The notes below the pieces were generated by a model that saw nothing but the letters and a program-made list of their open reading frames with translations, was not told where the DNA came from and did no database searches. Shown one piece after another: positions 34,071 to 43,700 of a DNA stretch of 64,000 bases (position 1 is its first letter; every line of letters begins with the position of its first letter). The stretch covers positions 1 to 64,000 of the forward strand of contig CAIYJE010000169.1 of assembly GCA_903926465.1 (NCBI GenBank), read 5' to 3'. Source of the DNA: an uncultured Planctomycetales bacterium (GTDB taxonomy: Bacteria > Planctomycetota > Planctomycetia > Isosphaerales > Isosphaeraceae). The position numbers and the translations under genes are program-made.

Positions 34071-34518
34071 CGTCGGTCGAATCCTCCCGAACCCACCCGA
34101 AAATCTCGCACGATCGAAACCAGATCGACCATCAAAGAGAGATCGGACACGTTATCCCACAAAAGATTGGTGCGTTGCGCTGCAACCAGCCCGAATCGAA
34201 TCCCGCATGCGAACGTGCAGCGCTTGGCATACGAAGCCGTATTATATGGTTCACTTTGGGTTTCCGTCAAAGCCGGTCTGAGCCCAGATCGTCGGTTCTC
34301 TCAAAAACCGGGTCACCACAACTGTCCCACACCCTACCTCCAGAAGCCGGTGATCGAACGGGGCATTCCGCACTCCTGGCCTTGGCAACCTTGTTTGTGC
34401 CAGGAATTGGACCAGAATCGACCACCAAGCTTGCAACCGGTTTCGAGCCGGGAGCAAGTCGGTTAGGCTTGAGAAATCCGGCAACTTACACACATTCCGC
34501 TCTTCGGGCACTTGCCAA
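34071..34518. other. Divergent intergenic region between methyltransferase and sulfatase
   Basis: 448 bp with no gene I can support. It should contain the promoters for both divergent units; no clear consensus is seen. Confidence 0.4.
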
Positions 34519-36339
34519 ATGATCATGACCACCCCCTTGCTTGCCTTGCTCGGCCTGGCCCTTGCCACCCCAGCGGCCGACCAACCTGCTACCGAGGCCC
34601 GGCCCAATATCGTCTTGATTGTTGCCGACGACCTTGGCTGGGCCGACCTCACCTGCTATGGCAGCAAGTTCCACCGCACACCCAACCTCGATCGCCTGGC
34701 GGAACGAGGCCGCCGGTTCACTCAGGCCTATGCGGGAGCTCCGGTCTGTTCGCCCACCCGCGCCGCCCTTCTCACCGGCAAGCACCCAGCACGCCTGCAC
34801 CTTACCGATTGGCTCCCCGGCCGACCCACGCAACCCGGCCAAAAGCTTCAGGTTCCACCGTTCCTGCAACACCTGCCGCTGGAAGAAACCACACTCGCCG
34901 AAGCTCTCAAATCTCGTGGTTACACCACTGCGCAGGTAGGCAAGTGGCACCTGGGCGGCCCTGGCTTCGGCCCTCGTGAGCAAGGTTTTGATGTCAACAT
35001 CGCCAGCGATCAAACGGGAACGCCACTCAGTTACTTCGCCCCGTTCTCTCGCGGAACCGACGTGATGCCCGGCCTGGAAACCGCCCCCAGCGGCGAATAC
35101 CTCACGGACCGGCTGACGGCTGAAGCCGAAAAGATCATTGAGGCAAACCAGGCCCGGCCCTTCTTCCTCTACATGCCCCATTACGCTGTGCACATGCCGC
35201 TGGAGGCCAAGAAGGAACTCATCGACCATTACCCAGCCTGGGACGGCACCTACCACGGCCGGCAAGAAAACCCGGTTTATGCCGCCATGCTGGAAAGCCT
35301 GGATGAAAGCGTGGGGCGCATTATGGCCAAGCTGGAAGCCACCGGCCTCACAGACAAAACGATCATCGTTTTCACCAGCGATAACGGTGGCCTTGCAACC
35401 TTTGAAGGCGGAAACACCCCGGCCACCAGCAACGCACCGCTCCGCGAGGGGAAAGGCTGGCTCTACGAGGGCGGCCTTCGGGTTCCCCTGATCATCAGCC
35501 GCCCCGGCGTGGTTGAGCCAGGCGTTGAGAACAACCTGGTCTGGAGCGGCGACATCTTCAGCACTCTGACGGAATGGGCCGGCGTTGCCCCTTCGGCAGC
35601 CACTCTCGATGGCACAAGCCTGGCCGGTCAACTTTCCAAACCCGTGGCAACCAGCCACGAGCCCAGGCCGCTGTTCTGGCACTACCCGCATTACGCCAAC
35701 CAGGGGTCACGACCCGGCGGAGCGATCCGCGAGGGAGACTGGAAGTTTGTGGAAGATTACCAGACCGGCAAGCGAGAACTGTTTAACGTTGGCTCCGACG
35801 TGGGTGAGAACCAGAACCACATTGAAGATCAGCCCGACATTGCCCAGCAACTGGCTCAAAAACTGGACGATTGGCGAAAAGCCGTGGGTGCCCAGATGCC
35901 TACCCTCAACCCCGACTATTCGCCCAACGCCCAGCTGGCCGATGGCCTGGTGGTGCTGCCGGCCAGAACCGTCGAAGTTCGGGGGGTGATGCTGCGGTAC
36001 GAGCCACTTCCCCACAAGCAAACCCTGGGCTACTGGGTTAATGCCAACGACTGGGCCGGCTGGGAATTCGACCTGAAAACCCCGGGAACGTACGAGGTGG
36101 AAGCGCTGGTTGGCTGCGGAGATGGCAACGGCGGCAGCCTGGTGGAGTTCACCGTAGACGGCCACCCGTTCCGCCTGACCGTTCCGGTAACCGGCGGCTT
36201 TCAGAAATTTGTTCCGCAAAACCTGGGTACGGTCACGTTTGACAAACCGGGCCGGAAGACCGTGGAGATCCACGTGATCAAGAAATCCAACTTCGCCGTC
36301 ATGGACGTGCGCCAGATGCGGTTGATCCCTCAGAAATGA
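34519..36339 (+). CDS. Secreted sulfatase
   Basis: The protein has 606 residues with an N-terminal signal (PLLALLGLALATPAA). The type I sulfatase signature CSPTRAALLTG carries Cys77, to be converted to formylglycine; the metal Asp pair is in IVADDLGWADL, and further sites are GKWHLGG and FTSDNGG. The last 120 or so residues (LGYWVNANDWAGWEFDLKTPGTYEVEAL...) form a separate beta-sandwich, probably carbohydrate-binding. It acts on sulfated polysaccharide outside the cytoplasm or in the periplasm. A maturation enzyme (formylglycine-generating) is not in the window. This is a typical planctomycete gene. Confidence 0.92.
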   Translation: MIMTTPLLALLGLALATPAADQPATEARPNIVLIVADDLGWADLTCYGSKFHRTPNLDRLAERGRRFTQAYAGAPVCSPTRAALLTGKHPARLHLTDWLPGRPTQPGQKLQVPPFLQHLPLEETTLAEALKSRGYTTAQVGKWHLGGPGFGPREQGFDVNIASDQTGTPLSYFAPFSRGTDVMPGLETAPSGEYLTDRLTAEAEKIIEANQARPFFLYMPHYAVHMPLEAKKELIDHYPAWDGTYHGRQENPVYAAMLESLDESVGRIMAKLEATGLTDKTIIVFTSDNGGLATFEGGNTPATSNAPLREGKGWLYEGGLRVPLIISRPGVVEPGVENNLVWSGDIFSTLTEWAGVAPSAATLDGTSLAGQLSKPVATSHEPRPLFWHYPHYANQGSRPGGAIREGDWKFVEDYQTGKRELFNVGSDVGENQNHIEDQPDIAQQLAQKLDDWRKAVGAQMPTLNPDYSPNAQLADGLVVLPARTVEVRGVMLRYEPLPHKQTLGYWVNANDWAGWEFDLKTPGTYEVEALVGCGDGNGGSLVEFTVDGHPFRLTVPVTGGFQKFVPQNLGTVTFDKPGRKTVEIHVIKKSNFAVMDVRQMRLIPQK

Positions 36340-36624
36340 TGAGGATTGGCCGCCTGGTACTGGTTTCAAAACCGGGACGGGCTGCTTCTGCGGCCAGGAG
36401 CCTGTCCTGGGTTTTGGGATCTGCTTTCCAGCGTTTCAGAATCGTTCGGGCCCAGCTCAGGCATGGGCGGCGTGGGCCGGAATTGTACGTGGGTCGGGCA
36501 GATCCGATAGAATGACAATGAAGACTCAACGGGCCAGGCTTAGCACGCACCAACGATGCGTGTGGTGGTGGCCTGTGCACCATCTCCACTCCAGATCGTT
36601 CGCGAATCTCGACCGAGACTCTCA

Positions 36625-38406
36625 ATGGCATTGTTGACCCTGCGGGATGTGACGTTGGCCTTCGGCGGCCCCAAACTTCTTGACTGCGTTACCCTGCCGA
36701 TTGAACGGGGCGACCGACTCTGCCTGATGGGCCGGAATGGCGAAGGCAAGAGCACGCTGCTGAAGCTGGTCGATGGCAGCCTCAAGCCCGACGAGGGGGA
36801 AATCCTGCGCCAGCAGGGGCTACGCATTGCCCGGCTCCCCCAAGAGGTTCCCCTGGGGGTCAGCGGCACCGTGGCCGAGCAGGTGGCCGAAGGGCTGGCC
36901 GAGCATGGGATTCATGCCGACAGTCATGATTACCGCGTGCATGCGGTGCTTTCTCGAATTGGCCTCGATCCTGACGTGGCGTTTGAGGAACTCTCATCCG
37001 GCATGAAGCGCCGGGCTCTGCTGGCCAGGGCGCTGGTGACAGATCCCGATATCTTGATTCTGGATGAGCCTACGAACCACCTGGATATTGATTCGATCCG
37101 CTGGCTTGAAGAGTTCCTGAACCGCTATGCCGGCACGCTGGTGTTTGTCACCCACGATCGTATGTTCCTGGATCGCCTGGCCACCCGCATTGTCGAGCTG
37201 GACCGGGGCAAGCTGTATGACTGGAACTGTGACTACCAGACCTTTTTGAAGCGCCGTGAAGAACAGGCGGCTGCCGAGGCCCGCGAAAATGCCCTGTTCG
37301 ACAAAAAACTCGCCCAGGAAGAGGTCTGGATTCGCAAAGGGATTCAGGCCCGCCGCACCCGGAACGAAGGGCGAGTGCGGGCGCTGAAGGCGTTGCGAGA
37401 AGCGCGGCAGAAGCGCCGGGAGAAGCAGGGAACGGCCCGGATTGTGGTTCAGGAAGGGGATCGATCGGGGGCAATGGTGATTGAAGCCAAGGGGGTGGGC
37501 TTCAACTACGGTGGTAAGCCGGTGATTCGCGACCTGACCACCACAATTATGCGGGGCGATAAGATTGGTATCGTGGGCCCCAACGGGGCCGGCAAGACCA
37601 CCCTCTTGAAGCTCTTGCTAGACCGGCTCGCTCCCTCCGAGGGAACCTTGCGCACCGGCACAAACCTGGAAGTTGCCTACTTCGACCAGCTCAAGGGGAT
37701 GCTGGACGAGGAAAGGACGGTGCTGGAAAACGTGTCTGATGGTTATGAAACCATTCCGATCAACGGCCAACCCCGCCACGTGCTGGGCTACCTCCAAGAT
37801 TTCCTGTTCGCCCCAGAACGTTCTCGATCGCCGGTAAAACTGCTCTCAGGCGGCGAACGGAGCCGGCTCTTGCTGGCCAAGTTGTTCACCAAAACCTGCA
37901 ACGTCCTGGTTCTTGACGAGCCCACCAACGACCTGGACGTTGAAACGCTGGAGCTGCTGGAATCTTTGCTGGTGGATTTTGGCGGCACTGCGCTTCTGGT
38001 AAGCCACGATCGCGCGTTCCTGAACAACGTGGTGACCAGCACCCTGGCAATCGACTCCGAGGGAACGGTCAAAGAATATGACGGCGGCTACGATGACTTC
38101 TTGCGGCAGCGCCCTGGCAAGCCAACTGCGGAACCTGCCCCCAAGAAGTCAGACCCCACGACCGCTGCCGCCGCGCAGACCCAGGAAAAAGCGCGCAAGC
38201 TAAACAATAAGGAACGGCGCGAACTCGATTCACTGCCCGGCAAGATTGACGAGCTTGAGACAGCCGTGCAGACCATGCACACGGCCATGGCCGACCCGTC
38301 TTACTACAAACGCAACGGTGCGGAGCTGGCGTCGGATACCGCCCGCATGAAAGCCATGGAAGAGGAACTGGCCGCAGCCTACGCCCGCTGGGAAGAGCTA
38401 GCCTGA
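36625..38406 (+). CDS. ABC-F family ATPase (Uup-like)
   Basis: The protein has about 593 residues with two ABC ATPase domains and no membrane span. Walker A motifs are GRNGEGKST (about 34-42) and GPNGAGKTT (about 336-344); the signatures are LSSGMKRRALLARAL and LSGGERSRLLLAKL, with Walker B pairs LILDEPTNHLD and LVLDEPTNDLD. The interdomain linker is rich in Arg/Glu, and the C terminus is a coiled coil typical of Uup. The protein probably acts on ribosomes or DNA as an ABC-F factor, not as a transporter. The start is at MALLTLRD, where homology begins; the frame is open further upstream with no good ribosome site. Confidence 0.92.
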   Translation: MALLTLRDVTLAFGGPKLLDCVTLPIERGDRLCLMGRNGEGKSTLLKLVDGSLKPDEGEILRQQGLRIARLPQEVPLGVSGTVAEQVAEGLAEHGIHADSHDYRVHAVLSRIGLDPDVAFEELSSGMKRRALLARALVTDPDILILDEPTNHLDIDSIRWLEEFLNRYAGTLVFVTHDRMFLDRLATRIVELDRGKLYDWNCDYQTFLKRREEQAAAEARENALFDKKLAQEEVWIRKGIQARRTRNEGRVRALKALREARQKRREKQGTARIVVQEGDRSGAMVIEAKGVGFNYGGKPVIRDLTTTIMRGDKIGIVGPNGAGKTTLLKLLLDRLAPSEGTLRTGTNLEVAYFDQLKGMLDEERTVLENVSDGYETIPINGQPRHVLGYLQDFLFAPERSRSPVKLLSGGERSRLLLAKLFTKTCNVLVLDEPTNDLDVETLELLESLLVDFGGTALLVSHDRAFLNNVVTSTLAIDSEGTVKEYDGGYDDFLRQRPGKPTAEPAPKKSDPTTAAAAQTQEKARKLNNKERRELDSLPGKIDELETAVQTMHTAMADPSYYKRNGAELASDTARMKAMEEELAAAYARWEELA

Positions 38407-38419
38407 GATTGGCGGCAGC

Positions 38420-39796
38420 TTACAACGTTTTGAGGTATTCGATCAGGGCCCGGCGCTCGGCGTCGGACAGTGAATCACCAAAGGTATGCCCCTGGCTCCC
38501 CAGACCGAAGCGGGACGTATCGACAATTTGCTTCTTTTCACGCGGGCTGAGCGTGCGATCCACGGTTTCCACGGCTTCGAACTGCCAGCCCACGTTCACC
38601 GGGTCATACTGCGTGAATTCGGTCGATGAGGGCCGTGTGAATTTCTTGGGGCGTGCCTTGGAGTTGAGCACGAGTTCGAGCGTGGGTACCGAGCCATTGT
38701 GCAGGTAAGGCGCGGTAGCCCAAACACCGTCGAGCGGCGGGGCCTGGTACCCCTGGCAGGTCTCGTCCACTTTATCGAGTTCGCCAAACCAGGATGCGTT
38801 GTAATGGGCCACGAATTTGTCACTGAGCCCCTTGGCCCGCGCAGGATCGGTTTTGATAACGTCAAGCGGCACGATTTTGTTGGGGTAGGTGGATGCTGAG
38901 CCGTAGGTTCCGTGACAACGGGAACAATTCTCTGTAAACACGGCCTCACCGGTGCGAGCCAACGCCTTATTGATGGGGAACGGGTAAGGAGGCGGGCTCA
39001 GGCTCCGAAGGTAGGCATCAATATCCACAAAGGTCGGCTCGAGCGCCTCAAACTGGGCCCGCGTGAGGTCGCCCAGCAGGAACTGCATGTTGGAACGGAC
39101 CGCGTGGGCAGGGGTTCGGCCGTCGTAATACTTGGACTGTTTCTTCTTGAGCAGCCACCAGGCCGGGGTATCCAGCTCGGGAATATTGGCCCCCGTCAGC
39201 AACGGAAACGTGCGGAACGAGAGATCAGGGTTGCGCAAGGTGAGCAGGGCGACGTCAATCATGCCTGCATTGTTTGTGCCCCGGGTGCTATTGAGCGTGA
39301 ACAGGGCGACCGGGGGCCGCTCTCCATTGGCCACAGCCAGATCTTTCAACAAAGGATCGAGGTCAAGCCGGGTGTTCCCCAGCCCCACATAGCTCTGACC
39401 GCCAATCGAGCCGCCGTGGCAGACCAGACAGTCGATATGCAGGCCGGTGGGGGCATCTTTTTTTCCAGGTGCCAGCCGTAGCCCCATCGGTAGTCCGTTG
39501 TTGGGGTATGGAGCAGGGTGCAAGCCATAGCGATCCTGGAAGGCAGCCAGGTAAGCGTTGGGATTTGTTGCGGGGTCCGGCGTCTCTGGACCAAGCCGTT
39601 CACGCACCAGCTCGAAGGCTTCCCGCTTCCAGGCCGCCGGCAAGAAGCTCTGGGTGGTCAGGGCAATCCGCCCACGTTCCGGATCCCCCTGGTCCAAAAC
39701 CTGGAACGAGGCGGTGAAGCCAGGGCCCGCCAGCACCAGCATACTTGCCAACGCCAGCCCCAGAATGCCTGAAATGGCCCGCCAACGCTTATCCAC
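38420..39796 (-). CDS. Exported di-haem cytochrome c
   Basis: The protein has about 458 residues from a GTG with GGAG eight bases upstream. The N terminus (WRAISGILGLALASMLVLAGPGFTA) is a signal peptide. Two haem c sites are present: CLVCH at about 123-127 and CSRCH at about 291-295. The C-terminal part (GYQAPPLDGVWATAPYLHNGSVPTL) is the methionine/histidine-type distal region common in planctomycete cytochromes of the cytochrome c / DUF1587-like type. It is a periplasmic electron carrier or peroxidase-like protein; the partner is unknown. The open frame extends 38 codons upstream with no start signal. Confidence 0.85.
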   Translation of the reverse strand: MDKRWRAISGILGLALASMLVLAGPGFTASFQVLDQGDPERGRIALTTQSFLPAAWKREAFELVRERLGPETPDPATNPNAYLAAFQDRYGLHPAPYPNNGLPMGLRLAPGKKDAPTGLHIDCLVCHGGSIGGQSYVGLGNTRLDLDPLLKDLAVANGERPPVALFTLNSTRGTNNAGMIDVALLTLRNPDLSFRTFPLLTGANIPELDTPAWWLLKKKQSKYYDGRTPAHAVRSNMQFLLGDLTRAQFEALEPTFVDIDAYLRSLSPPPYPFPINKALARTGEAVFTENCSRCHGTYGSASTYPNKIVPLDVIKTDPARAKGLSDKFVAHYNASWFGELDKVDETCQGYQAPPLDGVWATAPYLHNGSVPTLELVLNSKARPKKFTRPSSTEFTQYDPVNVGWQFEAVETVDRTLSPREKKQIVDTSRFGLGSQGHTFGDSLSDAERRALIEYLKTL

Positions 39797-40103
39797 GAAT
39801 CGTGCTCCACGAATCCATTTGATGGAATGCTTCAGTTTATCGTAGGCCGCCAATGGGCGTGCGGAAACCCAGGGACCCGGCCAAACCCCCGAACTGGGTC
39901 CAGAAACCACCCAATTTCAGGTTCCCCAACACCCACTTTTCAAAAAATGGACCGGTTTTCCGGGGAAAACCGTCGACAGCAGCAACCCGGCTATTCTAAA
40001 TTTGAAATAACCTGGCTGGAAACGGCCAGGTGAGAGGGTGAAGGAATGCCGCTCGGGACATGGGAGTTTTGTCCCGGAGAGTCTGCCCAGCAGGAGGAGC
40101 ACG

Positions 40104-40547
40104 ATGGGACCCGCCGAGATTGTGGCCAGTCTCAAGGAACTCTGCGTCGATGAAGGTCCGCGACTGACAACCCAGCAGATCGTCGAATGGATCGAGCAGA
40201 ATCATGGCTTTGAGCCGGACAGCGAGTTGGTGGCTTACGCCAAGAAGATGAAGGCTCGCCAGTACGCCCGCCAGCTCATGTTTGACGACGAAGAGACGGG
40301 ACTCCGCGTCAAACGCCTCTGGAGCGTGCAAGACCGTGACACTGGCGAACGCCACTACCATGACATTGCCAGCCTGTCAGACGACCGCCGTCAGAAGCTG
40401 ATCCAGCAATACGTTCGCTTCAGCGATCAGTTGAAATCTCTACGCCGGGCCATGGCCGATTACTACGCGGGCCAGTGCTTCTTTGATTTCTATATCGAAG
40501 ACGACCTGGAAGCCGAGCACGAACCGGCGATTCCGAGCCGTGCCTGA
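40104..40547 (+). CDS. Conserved hypothetical protein
   Basis: The protein has about 147 residues and no domain I recognise. The start is fixed by an excellent ribosome site (AGGAGGAGCACG) just before the ATG. It is charged and mostly helical, with an early segment (TTQQIVEWIEQNHGF) and a Tyr/Asp-rich end (DYYAGQCFFDFYIEDDLE). It lies on the plus strand, convergent with the giant gene on the other side of a long hairpin. Confidence 0.7.
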   Translation: MGPAEIVASLKELCVDEGPRLTTQQIVEWIEQNHGFEPDSELVAYAKKMKARQYARQLMFDDEETGLRVKRLWSVQDRDTGERHYHDIASLSDDRRQKLIQQYVRFSDQLKSLRRAMADYYAGQCFFDFYIEDDLEAEHEPAIPSRA

Positions 40548-40582
40548 TCTCGCGGCACTAGAAGGGAATCGCCTGGCTACTA

Positions 40583-40646
40583 CAAACGAAAATCCTCGGT
40601 GTGGGGACGGCAGTTGACCGTCTCCATACCGAGGAGGTTCGTTTTG
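40583..40646. terminator. Long imperfect hairpin between convergent genes
   Basis: CAAACGAAAATCCTCGGTGT... (40583-40610) pairs, with few mismatches, with CCGTCTCCATACCGAGGAGG... (40618-40646) across a 7-base loop. It lies between the small plus-strand gene and the end of the giant minus-strand gene and could terminate both. No T-run follows. Confidence 0.55.
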
Positions 40647-40759
40647 GTCCCGGTTCACGCCCGCAATGTGCAGGAAGCTCAGAGCCAGCAGCAAGCCGAA
40701 GTTCAGTCTGAGCCTGGAACTTGGGATCCGCGGGATGAAGCGGTTTGTGAGGGAACCGC

Positions 40760-43700
40760 TCATGGCAGCTTCTTGCCCACACGGGCGGTGATCAGGTTAT
40801 AGTCGGTCATATCCACGATGCCATTCCCATCTATATCCAGGAAGGTGAGTGCCTGGGTGGGAATGATCCCCACCAGGTAGTAGTTCTTGACGATGGCGGA
40901 GTCCAAACTGTTAATTGCCAGGTCGTCATTCACGTCGCCCGGCAGCACGTCGAGCCGCCGCGCGTATGTTGTAACCTGGCCGTTGCCAATGGTCACGGTT
41001 ACCCGGTCTGCATTGATGATTCCATTGGCCGCGGTTGCGGACGTGGTGCTGTTATTGACAAAAGTGATGGTCCAGGTGGTCCCAGAGCCGGACACGCTGG
41101 TCACACTGTAGGAGGTTCCCACCACGGCGCTGATAAGCTTGATGTCACCGGCTGCCAGGCTAGGCACGGCCCGACTGAGGGTGACCGTGATCCGGTTGAT
41201 GTTCAGCCAGGGGATATCATTATTGCGGCCGGTGGGCAGCAACCGCAGCCCATCGGCGTTGGCTACCAGTGTGGCCATGCCCTTGGTGCCCCACTGCACG
41301 CCCACGCTGCTGATGGTGGCCGTGGCAACGGTCAGGCTGGCCGTGTTAGTGGTCGCAGAGCCAGCCGCGTTCGAGAACACCGCGCGGTAGATCTGACTGT
41401 TGTTGGCCAGGGCGGTGGTCATGCTAAGGGTACTGGTGGTGATTCCGTTAGTGATTGAACTGGAGACGGAGCCGGTGGCCGTGCTCCAGGTGGTGCCGTA
41501 GTCGCTGCTCACCTGCCAGGTTGTGGAGGTGGGCGTGCCACTGACCGCTGCGCCGAAGCTGGCAACGGTACCAGGTAACACATTCTGAGCGGCTGGCTGT
41601 GTAACCACGGCTGGAGCCGGTACCCCGGCCGAGATATTGGCGGTGGTGCTGACCATGGTGTTGACCGTGTAGTTGGCGGCGTCGGTACCACTGATGCTGA
41701 TGCCGGTCACACTGATGGCTACATTGCTGGCCACGCTGGCACTGGCGAAGCTGGCCGAGGCGTAATTATCGGTGAACACATCGCCATTCACCCGGTTATC
41801 GCTCAGCACCACGGCGGCGGTGGTCGTACCGTCGGCCACCTTGTTCACGCCGGTGGCGGTTACGGTGAGGGCCGCCTTGGTGATATTGGCGGTGGCGCTC
41901 GCCGTGGCGCTCATCGTATAGTTGGTGGCATTAGCGCCGGTGAGAGCCAAGCCGGTGACGGTTATGGCCTTGCCGTTGGCGGCCGTCTTATCGGCAAAGC
42001 TGGCGGTGCCGCCAGTGAGGCTCACAGTATCACCGCTAGCCACGCCCGGCAATGTATAGCTAGCAATGGTGGCGTTGGTGGTACCGTCATACACCTTATT
42101 GCTTACCGTTATGGTGGGCGTGATGGCAAGCTGTGTGATGTTGGCCGGGTTACTGACCGTGGTATTAAAGGTGTAGTTGCCGGCATCTTTTCCTGAAACT
42201 GAAATCCCGGAAACGTTGATCGTTTTGTAGCCGGCGTTCTTATCGGTGAAGTTTGCCGTGGTGTAACTATCGGTTAGAACATCGCCCACCAACCGGTTAT
42301 CGGTCAGGGTGAGTGCGGCCACGCTGGTGGTACCGTTATAGACCTTGTTGATGCCGACGAAGGTGACAGTCAGAGCCCTGGCCGTGATATCACCGGTACC
42401 ACTGGCCTTGGTGGGCAATGCGTAGTTGCTGGCCAGCGTACCGGCGGTGGCGGTAAAGTCGATGGCGGCCAGGCTGGCGGAGACCGTCAAGCCCGTTCCC
42501 ACGTTCTTAGTGGCGTAGGTGCCAGTCGTCTTGGTTACACTGAGGCCCTGAGAGCCAACAAACCCCGTCAGGCTGTAGTTGGCGGCCGTCAGCGTGACGT
42601 TGGTGGTGCCGTCATACACCTTGTTAATGGTGCCCACGATGGCCGCCGTGAGTGTTTTGGGGGTGATCGTCAGCGTACCACTGATGAACGTGTTGAAATC
42701 ATAGTTGGTGGCGGCCAAGCTACCGATCGCCGGAGCCAAGTTGTAACTGCCTGCGTTCACTCCCGTGAGAGCGGTTCCCGAAAGAATGGCGGTTCCGGTG
42801 GTCGCGTTGCTGGCCGTCTCGCTATTGACAAAGCCGGTCAAGGTGGCGGCCAAGCCAGCAAACCCTGTGGCATCATAGGTCTTAGTTTGAACAACAGCAC
42901 TAACCGTCAGATGCGCTTTAGTAATGGTCAGAGAACCAGGCACATAGGTGATGGAGTAATTGGGAGAAGTCTGGCCACTGGCCGTGATGGCTCCGGCATA
43001 CATACCCACGCTGGTGGTGGCAGACTTCGAATCAACCTTCCTCAGAGTGCCACCCAGCACGCTAACGGTTTCGTTATTGACGAACCCGCTGTAAGTCAGA
43101 TCCAGGGCCGGGTCGGAGGAACCATAGACCCGGGTCACGTTGTTGGCCGTGATGGTGAGTGGAGCGGGGGTGACGGTGAGGCTACCGGCGACATAATTGA
43201 TGTCGTAGTTGCTGGAGGTCTGGCCACTGGCCGTGATAGCTCCTGCATAAGTTCCCGCGCTGGTGTTGGCCGACCCGGAATCGACCTGGCTCAAGGTACC
43301 ACCCAGCACGCTGGCCAATTCGTTATTGACAAACCCGGTGTAGGTCACGCTCAGGGCAGGGTCGGCCGCGCCATAGACTCGGGCAACATCGTTGGCCGTG
43401 ATGGTAAGCGAAGCGGGAGTGACGGTGAGGTTGCCAGGCACAAAGGTGATGACGTAATTACTGGCAGTCAGGCCAGTGGCTGTGATGGCACCAACATAGC
43501 CACCCTTGCCGGTGGTGGTAGCCGACCGGGAATCGACCGTGCTTAAAGTGCCATTCAATACACTGGCGGTTTCGTTATTCACGAACCCGTTGTAGGTCAC
43601 GTCCAGGGCGGGTTCGGCCGCACCATAAACGCGGCTGACATTGCTTGCTGTGATTGTGAGTGAAGCCCGCGAGACGACCTGGGTCAAGCGGCTCGAAGTG

